Shown piece by piece: positions 7,736 to 15,034 of a stretch of 38,297 nucleotides of DNA (position 1 is the first letter of the stretch; each line of letters opens with the position of its first letter). The stretch is from Pseudomonadota bacterium (GTDB lineage Bacteria > Pseudomonadota > Gammaproteobacteria > Burkholderiales > Burkholderiaceae_D). The DNA is taken from assembly GCA_023449275.1 (NCBI GenBank), contig JAEXJM010000042.1, positions 1 to 38,297 on the forward strand. The letters run 5' to 3'. The position numbers and the translations under genes were made by a program. The notes beneath the pieces were generated by a model. It worked only from the letters and a program-made list of their open reading frames with translations, did not search any database and had not been told where the DNA came from.

Positions 7736-9666
7736 AATGCCTCCACCGGATTTAAAAGAGAAGCGTTGCGGGCAGGTATGTATCCGAAGATCACGCCGAT
7801 CAGTGTCGAACAGCTTATTGCCAGAATGACGGAAGTCGCCGAATACGACATGGTGAAGGCCTGAACGAACATGCTGAAGAAAAAGCCGATGCCAAAGGCA
7901 AACAGGACACCGATGAAACCGCCGATCAGACAGATCAAAACGGCTTCTATCAGAAATTGCTGGAGAACGCTGCTGCGCCGGGCGCCGACCGCCATGCGAA
8001 TGCCGATCTCGCGGGTTCGCTCCGTCACTGATACGAGCATGATGTTCATGACCCCGATACCGCCCACGACGAGGGAAATCAGTGCAATACACGAGATCAG
8101 AAGTCGCATGGTATTCGTCGTGCTTTCAATCGTTTGCCGGATACTGTCGGTATTGACGGTAAAGAAGTCTTCCTTGCCGTGCTTGGCAGTCAAAAAGCGA
8201 ATCACGTTTTTCTCGGCTGCCGTCATGCTGACGTTATCCTTGATTTTGATGGTAATGGACGAGATATTCCTGTCGCCTGTGATCCGGTTCATGACAGCTG
8301 TATAGGGTGACCACATGGTCAGAGTATCGGTCGTGCCGAAACTGGCGTTTTGTTTTTGTGAAATGCCGATGATCTTCAGAGGCTGCCGGTTGAAAATAAT
8401 GGTCTTGCCCAGAATATCTGTCGTGTTCGGAAACAATTTGTTTTTCGTGTTCTGGTCAATGACGACGACGGCACTTCCCGATTTGACGTCTTCCCTGTTG
8501 AAGAAGCGTCCTTCTTCCGGTTTCAGGCCGGTCACGTCGAAGTACTGGTCACCGACGCCGTTCAATTGGCCTGTTACCGAAATGTTTTCCCGTGTCAACG
8601 TACCGGATGAACGGACGGCCGGAGTCGTACTGTCCACGTAACTTTGCCGTGCCAGCAGGTCTGCATCGTTCACTGTCAGGGTCTTGTATTTTCCTGAATT
8701 GCGGTCACCGAAACCTTTACCAGGCATGACGACGATCGTGTTGGTTCCGAGGGAATTGATGTCTTCCAGAATTTTTTCCTGAGAGCCCTTCCCCAGTGCC
8801 ACGACAGAAACGACAGAGGCGATCCCGATAATGATGCCGAGCATGGTCAGTCCGGATCGTAATTTATGGGTCTTGATGGCCTGAATGGACATCCTGAATG
8901 CTTCGAAGAACTGGTCTTTCAGGTATGCGAAGGTATTTCTGGAATTGTCTTTTGGCGGCAATTCTTCTTTTTTGTTTTTGTTGGGCGCTTTCCTGATGTC
9001 GGAAATAATGGCGCCATCCTTGATCTCGATGATCCGGTTGGCGTAATTGGCGATGTTCTGGTCATGGGTCACCAATATGATGGTGTGGCCCTGATCGTTC
9101 AATTGCTGGAGGATCGCCATGACATTGATGCCGCTTTTCGAATCCAGTGCACCGGTCGGTTCATCGGCGAAAATGATTTCTCCGCCGTTCATCAATGCAC
9201 GGGCAATACTGACGCGCTGTTGCTGGCCTCCGGAAAGTTCGGAAGGCAAGTGGTCGATGCGGTTGCCCAGTTCCAGATTGGTCAGTATCCTGTCGGCACG
9301 TTCTTTTCTTTCCTGCGATTTCAGTCCGGAGTAAATGGCGGGCAATTCGACGTTTTCTTCCGCGTTCAGGGTGGACAGCAAATTGTAACGCTGAAAAATA
9401 AAGCCTAGATAGCGGCTGCGCAGGGTTGCGAGTTCATCGGGCGTCATCCCCGAGACTTCTTCTCCGGCAATTTTGTAGTCCCCCGAACTGGATGTATCCA
9501 GACAGCCGAGGATATTCATCAGGGTCGATTTCCCTGAACCGGATTGTCCGATAATCGCGACAAAATCACCCGCCTCGATATCCAGATTGACGTCTTTCAA
9601 GACATGGACCTGATTATTGCCTGATCCATAAATCTTGTTTATGTTTCGCAGTTCGATGATGTTCAT
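7726..9666 (-). CDS. macB: MacB-type ABC efflux ATPase/permease
   Basis: A 646-residue fusion of an ABC ATPase and an FtsX-like permease, the inner-membrane motor of a MacA-MacB-outer-membrane-factor pump that exports macrolides, peptides or lipid-like molecules from the periplasm. Walker A GQSGSGKST (residues 40-48), the signature LSGGQQQR (144-151) and Walker B IIFADEP (164-170) are intact. One membrane helix follows near 275-300, then a large periplasmic domain, then three C-terminal helices with the family block ERTREIGIRMAVGARR. Length matches MacB (about 648). It starts two bases after the macA stop, with GAGGA upstream. The substrate cannot be told from sequence. Confidence 0.93.
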   Translation of the reverse strand: MNIIELRNINKIYGSGNNQVHVLKDVNLDIEAGDFVAIIGQSGSGKSTLMNILGCLDTSSSGDYKIAGEEVSGMTPDELATLRSRYLGFIFQRYNLLSTLNAEENVELPAIYSGLKSQERKERADRILTNLELGNRIDHLPSELSGGQQQRVSIARALMNGGEIIFADEPTGALDSKSGINVMAILQQLNDQGHTIILVTHDQNIANYANRIIEIKDGAIISDIRKAPNKNKKEELPPKDNSRNTFAYLKDQFFEAFRMSIQAIKTHKLRSGLTMLGIIIGIASVVSVVALGKGSQEKILEDINSLGTNTIVVMPGKGFGDRNSGKYKTLTVNDADLLARQSYVDSTTPAVRSSGTLTRENISVTGQLNGVGDQYFDVTGLKPEEGRFFNREDVKSGSAVVVIDQNTKNKLFPNTTDILGKTIIFNRQPLKIIGISQKQNASFGTTDTLTMWSPYTAVMNRITGDRNISSITIKIKDNVSMTAAEKNVIRFLTAKHGKEDFFTVNTDSIRQTIESTTNTMRLLISCIALISLVVGGIGVMNIMLVSVTERTREIGIRMAVGARRSSVLQQFLIEAVLICLIGGFIGVLFAFGIGFFFSMFVQAFTMSYSATSVILAISCSTLIGVIFGYIPARNASLLNPVEALCD

Positions 9667-9668
9667 GC

Positions 9669-10898
9669 CTAAATCCTCGGTGGTCTGCTGCGGGTTGAGC
9701 TGGAACCGACTTTTTCATTTTTTCCGACTTCAGAGGTGATGACCTGTTCACCCTCGTCCAACCCGGATTTCACTTCGGTATAAACACCGTCGGAAATGCC
9801 GGTTTCAATATCTTTTCTTTCGACTTTATTCTCATCGGTCAGTATTCTGACAAACTGTTTGCCGTTCCGGTTGGTAATGGCAATGGTCGGGACAACCAGT
9901 ACTTTTTCAGCAGAAGAAACGAGAATGGTATTCTGGGTCATCATGCCGATTCTGAGTTTGCCTTCATCGTTCTTGACGTATGACCGACCGTAATAATAGA
10001 CGGCCGCTGTCGACGTGGAAGAAGAACTGGAGGAGGTACTGCTCTTGCTGTAGCTGCCATCGGTCAGTGTGGTCAGGCCGGGGTCGATGGAATCCAGCGT
10101 GGCATGGAAAACCGTGTTGGGTTCCGACAGAATCGTGTAATCGACTGGCATGCCGGGTTTGACTTTGGTGATGTCGCCTTCGGAGATCTGGATATCGATT
10201 TCCATATCACCGAGATTGGCAATCTGTACGATTGTCGGAGTCGTCTGGTTGGCGTTGACGGTCTGGCCTTCTTCAACCGGAACGGATACGATCGTTCCAT
10301 TCAATGGGGCTCTGATTTTGGTGTATCCCAGATTGGTTTCATCCGTGTTGATGGCGATCTGGGTTTGTTTGATCAGGGATTCCATTTCATTGACGTTGGC
10401 CTGGGCTGTCGCGTAAGTGTCTTTGGCGTTCTCAAGATTCTGCTGGGACGTTGAATTCGTCTTGATCAGGATCCGTTCACGGTCATACTGCTTTTTGGCG
10501 ACATTCAGCAGGATTTTGCGTGCTTTGAGCTGGGCTTTGTAGTTGGCGAGTTTGGCCTTGTCGGTATTCAGGGTGTTTTCCTGCGTTTGCGAATCGATTT
10601 CGGCGATCATGTCACCCTGTTTGACTTCCTGTCCCAGAACGACGTAGAGTTTTTTGATCTGTCCGGACACCTGTGCACCGACATTGACGAGGTTGACCGC
10701 GGCGACTTCACCTGTCGCTTCGACAACTTGGCTGATGTTGCCAATGCGGACTTTTTCCGTCATGTAGGTGACATCGTCTTTTCTGGTTGCCAACCAGTAC
10801 GTCAGTCCGGCGATGATGAGGACGATGACAACGGTTATGGGAATCCAGACTTTGGGATTCTTCAGTGTTTTTATTTTTTCGGGTATTTTCGCATTCAT
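9669..10898 (-). CDS. macA: MacA-type periplasmic adaptor protein
   Basis: A 409-residue membrane-fusion protein that links MacB to the outer-membrane channel. One N-terminal membrane anchor (about residues 18-36, WIPITVVIVLIIAGLTYWLA) is followed by a lipoyl-like half, a long coiled-coil hairpin, the second lipoyl half (RAPLNGTIVSV) and beta-barrel domains. A Ser/Thr-rich insert, SSTSSSSSSTSTAAVYYYG, sits in the barrel region before the family block LRIGMMTQ; it looks like a flexible loop. It is first in the operon macA-macB-outer-membrane factor, with a two-base gap to macB. The start at 10898 has only a weak ribosome site. Regulation may lie in the long gap to uppP. Confidence 0.92.
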   Translation of the reverse strand: MNAKIPEKIKTLKNPKVWIPITVVIVLIIAGLTYWLATRKDDVTYMTEKVRIGNISQVVEATGEVAAVNLVNVGAQVSGQIKKLYVVLGQEVKQGDMIAEIDSQTQENTLNTDKAKLANYKAQLKARKILLNVAKKQYDRERILIKTNSTSQQNLENAKDTYATAQANVNEMESLIKQTQIAINTDETNLGYTKIRAPLNGTIVSVPVEEGQTVNANQTTPTIVQIANLGDMEIDIQISEGDITKVKPGMPVDYTILSEPNTVFHATLDSIDPGLTTLTDGSYSKSSTSSSSSSTSTAAVYYYGRSYVKNDEGKLRIGMMTQNTILVSSAEKVLVVPTIAITNRNGKQFVRILTDENKVERKDIETGISDGVYTEVKSGLDEGEQVITSEVGKNEKVGSSSTRSRPPRI

Positions 10899-11388
10899 TC
10901 TAACAACCGTTTCTTTGTCGAGACTTCAGAAATGGGACGAGTCGTTTTCGGGATTTTTTATCCAACCCTGTTTGAGCGGATAAAGTACATTCTGTTCAAA
11001 AAAGCTTACCGGTTTAATGCAGTTCTGCTCATGAGATGAATTTAGTGCTTTTCAGTTTGCTTTACCTGTTTTTCAATAAGTTGTTACAAATGTATAAAGT
11101 TTTAATAATAAGGATGGAATAATAGCAGGGACGGGTTTTGCTTTTTGAAAAAAAACGAACTCATCATTAACTTATTGGGCTATGTTAATGAATCACTGTA
11201 AAAACAGGCATTTATCTGAGTCAGCCTGGCGACAGGTTCTTTCCGGTTGAAATTTTATGGTTCCGGTTTTCTCGTTTTCGCGTATGATGGCGACCGGTTG
11301 AGGAGTGATTCTCCCCTGCAATTGGCTGCTCGCAAAAAAACGGGATACCAGGAGTCAGTTCTTTTCGTGTTTTTATCTGGTCAGGATC
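10899..11388. other. Gene-free divergent region between macA and uppP
   Basis: About 490 bases without a convincing gene, AT-richer than its neighbours, which must hold the promoters of both divergent genes. The clearest element is the perfect inverted repeat CATTAAC (11165-11171) and GTTAATG (11184-11190), separated by 12 bases. A small dyad GGAG/CTCC lies near 11310-11325 in the uppP leader. I could not fix a -35/-10 pair for either gene with confidence. Confidence 0.5.
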
Positions 11389-12219
11389 ATGGATTTTCTT
11401 TTTTTGCTTAAAGCGCTCATCATGGGAGTCGTTGAGGGGTTTACCGAGTTTTTGCCCATTTCCTCAACAGGTCACCTCATTCTTGCCGGAAGCCTGCTGG
11501 ATTTCACGGGTGAAAAAGTCAAGGTGTTTGAAATCGCCATACAGTCTGGTGCCATGTTGTCGGTCTGTTGGGTCTATCACGAGAAAATCATCTGTGTCGC
11601 TCGCGGGGTTTTTACGAATACCAAAGACCGTAAATTCGTCATCAATCTTATCATTGCCTTTTTGCCTGCAGCTATTCTCGGCGTTTTTTTCAACAAGGTC
11701 ATAAAGGCCTGTCTTTTTGCGCCCATACCGGTCGCAGCGGCTTTCATCATCGGCGGCTTGATCATCATTCTTGTCGAGCGCAGAAATGAGAGAAATACCG
11801 TATCGAAAATCGAATCCATCGACGAGATGAGCATGCTGGACGCTTTCAAGGTCGGTTGTATGCAGGCATTTGCCCTGATTCCCGGAACGAGCCGGTCGGG
11901 GGCGACCATCATCGGAGGTATGGTCTGCGGGCTGTCCAGAAAAGTCGCCACTGAATTCTCATTCTTTCTGGCAATCCCGACCCTCTTTGGCGCAACGGTT
12001 TATTCCGTTTACAAGGAAAGGGCGCTTTTGTCGATGTCGGATTTACCCTGGTTTTCTGTCGGGGCGGTTGCCGCGTTCATTTCCGCGTTTTTATGCGTTC
12101 GCTGGCTGTTACGATTCATCAGTTCGCACAATTTCATTCCTTTCGCGTGGTATCGTATCGCTTTCGGACTCTTCATATTGGTTAGCGCTTACTATGGTTG
12201 GGTCAACTGGATTGATTAA
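11389..12219 (+). CDS. uppP: Undecaprenyl-diphosphate phosphatase
   Basis: A 276-residue polytopic inner-membrane enzyme (BacA/UppP) that turns undecaprenyl diphosphate into the monophosphate, recycling the lipid carrier for peptidoglycan and other envelope polymers; extra copies give bacitracin resistance. Both family motifs are present: EGFTEFLPISSTGHL (residues 16-30) with its paired Glu, and PGTSRSGAT (165-173) with the active-site Ser/Arg. About seven or eight hydrophobic helices are visible, and the length is normal. The ATG at 11389 gives the standard N-terminus MDFLFLLKA; the frame is open further upstream but that part is not membrane-like. recQ follows after 31 bases on the same strand. 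Confidence 0.94.
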   Translation: MDFLFLLKALIMGVVEGFTEFLPISSTGHLILAGSLLDFTGEKVKVFEIAIQSGAMLSVCWVYHEKIICVARGVFTNTKDRKFVINLIIAFLPAAILGVFFNKVIKACLFAPIPVAAAFIIGGLIIILVERRNERNTVSKIESIDEMSMLDAFKVGCMQAFALIPGTSRSGATIIGGMVCGLSRKVATEFSFFLAIPTLFGATVYSVYKERALLSMSDLPWFSVGAVAAFISAFLCVRWLLRFISSHNFIPFAWYRIAFGLFILVSAYYGWVNWID

Positions 12220-12250
12220 TCTGAAAATTGGATAGGGAGCTTTCGAACCA

Positions 12251-14077
12251 ATGGATATGACGTATCGCCAGAAAGCCCTGGAAGTGTTGCAGTCGGTTTT
12301 CGGGTATTCTTCTTTCAGGGACCGGCAGGAAGAAATCATTTCTGAAATAACCGAAGGACGTGATGCTCTGGTTCTGATGCCGACAGGTGGCGGCAAATCT
12401 CTCTGTTACCAGATACCGGCGTTGATCAGGGATGGCGTCGGGATCGTCATTTCACCGCTGATTGCCCTGATGCAGGATCAGGTCGATGCGTTGGAAACGG
12501 CTGGTGTGAGGGCAGCATATCTCAACTCGACCCTGTCATATGACGAGGCTTCCCGAATTGAGCGGGCCGTGTTGAAGAATGAGCTTGATCTTGTTTACAT
12601 CGCTCCGGAAAGGCTGGTGACGGAACGTTGCCTGAGCTGGCTCTCAAAAGCGAAAATCGCCCTGTTTGCCATTGATGAAGCTCATTGCGTTTCACAATGG
12701 GGACACGATTTCCGGCCGGAATATATCCAGTTGTCGATCCTGCATGAATATTTTCCCGATGTGCCGAGGATAGCGTTGACGGCGACGGCCGACTGGCATA
12801 CCCGCCTGGAAATACTTTCACGTCTGAAACTGGAGCATTCCCGCCAGTTCATTTCATCTTTCGACCGTCCCAATATCCGCTACTGTATTGTTGAAAAAGA
12901 CAATCCCCGTCATCAATTGCTGAATTTCATTACTTCCGAATACCCGGGCGATACCGGTATCGTTTATTGCCTGTCGCGCAAAAAGGTGGATGAGACTGTC
13001 GCGTTTCTGACCGAAAACGGGATCAATGCGCTGCCTTACCATGCAGGCATGGATTCCCGGATGCGTTCCGTCAACCAGTCCCGCTTTCTGAGGGAAGACG
13101 GTATCGTGATGGTGGCAACGATCGCGTTCGGTATGGGGATCGACAAGCCGGATGTCCGCTTCGTCGCCCATCTAGATTTGCCGAAAAGCATGGAAGGCTA
13201 CTATCAGGAAACCGGACGTGCCGGACGTGACGGTAACCCTGCGACAGCCTGGATGGCATATGGCTTGCAGGATGTCGTCCAGCAACGGCGGATGATCGAT
13301 GAGTCGGATGCCGATCCCGAACACCGCCGAATCCAGATCGGCAAGCTCGATGCCCTGTTGGGTTTTTGTGAAACGCTGACATGCAGGCGTGTCCGCCTGC
13401 TGGAATATTTCGGTGAGCAGGCATCCCCGTGCGGAAATTGCGATACCTGCCTGTCTCCTCCGGTGGCCAAGGATGGGACAAAAGATATGCAAAAACTGCT
13501 GTCGACGATTTACCGGGTAGGACAACGGTTCGGTGCCGTTCATGTTATCGATGTCCTGCGTGGGATCAGTTCCGAACGGGTATTGCAGTGGCGGCATGAC
13601 CGGCTATCGGTTTTCGGTATTGGTGCGGGACAAAGTGTGGCTGAATGGCGAAGCGTGTTGAGGCAGGCCGTGGCGGCTCAATATGTCTGGGTCGATATGG
13701 ATGAATACAATGCCCTGAAACTGTCCGAACTGGCGCGGCCGATATTGAAAGGGGAACAGACAGTCTTGTTGCGACAGTATCAGAAACCGGAGCGCAAACG
13801 AAAAGAAAAAACACAGCCGCAATTTTCCCGGCTTGTTTTGCCTCCAGCCGAGCAGAAACTGTTCGAAAAACTGCGCTGGTGGCGAATGGAAATCGCCCGG
13901 GAGCAGAATATGCCTGCCTATGTCATTTTTCAGGATGCCACGCTACGGGAAATCGCACATGCAAAACCGGTGACACTGGATGAACTGAGACGGATTTCCG
14001 GCATTGGGGACAAACGCCTTGCACAATGGGGACAAGACATTATCCAGCTGGTCAATGAATTCAATGTGCTCGTCTAG
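12251..14077 (+). CDS. recQ: ATP-dependent DNA helicase RecQ
   Basis: A 608-residue 3'-5' DNA helicase for recombination and replication-fork repair. The helicase core has PTGGGKSL (residues 44-51), DEAH (142-145) and the arginine-finger motif QETGRAGRDG (319-328). The zinc-binding RecQ-Ct domain has Cys-378, 394, 397 and 400; a winged-helix part follows, and an HRDC domain occupies about 530-605. The length is almost that of the E. coli protein. GGGAG lies 11 bases before the ATG at 12251. Its last 17 bases overlap the 3' end of the convergent gene on the other strand. Confidence 0.95.
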   Translation: MDMTYRQKALEVLQSVFGYSSFRDRQEEIISEITEGRDALVLMPTGGGKSLCYQIPALIRDGVGIVISPLIALMQDQVDALETAGVRAAYLNSTLSYDEASRIERAVLKNELDLVYIAPERLVTERCLSWLSKAKIALFAIDEAHCVSQWGHDFRPEYIQLSILHEYFPDVPRIALTATADWHTRLEILSRLKLEHSRQFISSFDRPNIRYCIVEKDNPRHQLLNFITSEYPGDTGIVYCLSRKKVDETVAFLTENGINALPYHAGMDSRMRSVNQSRFLREDGIVMVATIAFGMGIDKPDVRFVAHLDLPKSMEGYYQETGRAGRDGNPATAWMAYGLQDVVQQRRMIDESDADPEHRRIQIGKLDALLGFCETLTCRRVRLLEYFGEQASPCGNCDTCLSPPVAKDGTKDMQKLLSTIYRVGQRFGAVHVIDVLRGISSERVLQWRHDRLSVFGIGAGQSVAEWRSVLRQAVAAQYVWVDMDEYNALKLSELARPILKGEQTVLLRQYQKPERKRKEKTQPQFSRLVLPPAEQKLFEKLRWWRMEIAREQNMPAYVIFQDATLREIAHAKPVTLDELRRISGIGDKRLAQWGQDIIQLVNEFNVLV

Positions 14078-15002
14078 TTTTTCTGGCCGGTTTCGATTTT
14101 TTGGGAGCGGCCGGTTCAATTGTAAAAATGGTTTCCGAATTTGGCGCGACATTGAAACGGGTCCCGTTTGAGCCGGTACCGGCTATTCCCAATTTTCCTT
14201 TCCATACGATATCTCCGGCTACAGGATCTGGTTGTCCATGAATGATGAGTACACGGCCTGAAAAACGGGAAATCAGGGTATTCAGTATCTGGCGGATTTC
14301 GGAAAATCCGTCTCTTGAAACCGCTTTTATATTGTATGGGTTGCCATCCGTGAAAAGGACAATGGCTTTTGCATGCCGGCGGCTGGCTTGCCGGAAAATC
14401 AGTCCGAGCCAGTTTTTGTTGGCGATCGTCCGGTCTTCGAATTCGTTGTTTCTGCCTGCAGCGGCAAGATAGTTGTTGTTGTTCGCGGGTAGGTGAAGCG
14501 TACTGAAAAGAATCGGGCCGAAAGTCCAGTAGAAATTCTCGGAAAAAGCCGAGAAACGGCTGCTTAATGATTGTCGGGTCACGTTGAGTTGCGGGTTCCC
14601 GAGAGAGTGAGTACTGTCGAACAATATCTCGCGCAATCTGGTCAGGCGTTCGATCGCGACGGAATCGCCTCTGTGGTTTTTGCAATAAACCCAATCGTCG
14701 ACTGCAAGGGAAATCATGACGGGATGGGTGACATCGTCAATCAGGTTCTTGCGTTCGGTAAACAGGTCATCGTTGCATGGTTCAGTATTCGATTTGATGC
14801 CGTTTAACACGATAAAGGCAGGGGATGTATTCCGAAGTGTTGCGAGTTCTCTGTTCAGCAGGATATGGTTGTCCCGGACAGACTGACCCATTGCAATGAA
14901 ATAAAACGATCCAGCCGAACTGTTTTTCGAGGCGAAGCCGGGTGGGACGATTCCGACGACCAGCAGAAAAAGAAGTATCCATTTTTTCATGACATTCTTC
15001 AT
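14061..15002 (-). CDS. Secreted phosphoesterase-like protein lacking metal ligands
   Basis: A 313-residue exported protein: a signal peptide (residues about 1-25, WILLFLLVVGIVPPGFASK) then one domain. The layout resembles a secreted calcineurin-like phosphoesterase group of Burkholderiales that I know from memory. Shared traits are a paired Cys-76 and Cys-107 after the second and third motif positions, ERLTRLREILF (118-128), SLGNPQ and LHLPANNN (169-176). The metal-binding motifs of that group (GDMPY, VGDIK, GDNEW, HGDTH) appear as GQSVR (39-43), LNGIK (66-70), VDDWV (101-105) and HGQPD (255-259). Every one is altered, so catalysis is unlikely. It ends in a basic tail. Start may be 15002 or 14990. 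It lies 32 bases after mutS, probably in one operon. Function unknown. Confidence 0.7.
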   Translation of the reverse strand: MKNVMKKWILLFLLVVGIVPPGFASKNSSAGSFYFIAMGQSVRDNHILLNRELATLRNTSPAFIVLNGIKSNTEPCNDDLFTERKNLIDDVTHPVMISLAVDDWVYCKNHRGDSVAIERLTRLREILFDSTHSLGNPQLNVTRQSLSSRFSAFSENFYWTFGPILFSTLHLPANNNNYLAAAGRNNEFEDRTIANKNWLGLIFRQASRRHAKAIVLFTDGNPYNIKAVSRDGFSEIRQILNTLISRFSGRVLIIHGQPDPVAGDIVWKGKLGIAGTGSNGTRFNVAPNSETIFTIEPAAPKKSKPARKTRRAH

Positions 15003-15034
15003 AAAAAAACAAATATTCGGAAATGGGTAACGCT

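Noticed and set aside
7736..8092. N-terminal extension of the efflux lipoprotein frame
   Set aside because: It lies wholly inside macB, has no family resemblance, and a good ribosome site and lipoprotein signal begin at 7735.
9990..10060. Ser/Thr-rich insert of macA as a phase-variable repeat
   Set aside because: Codons are mixed (TCC, AGT, TCT, ACG), so there is no simple tandem repeat able to slip.
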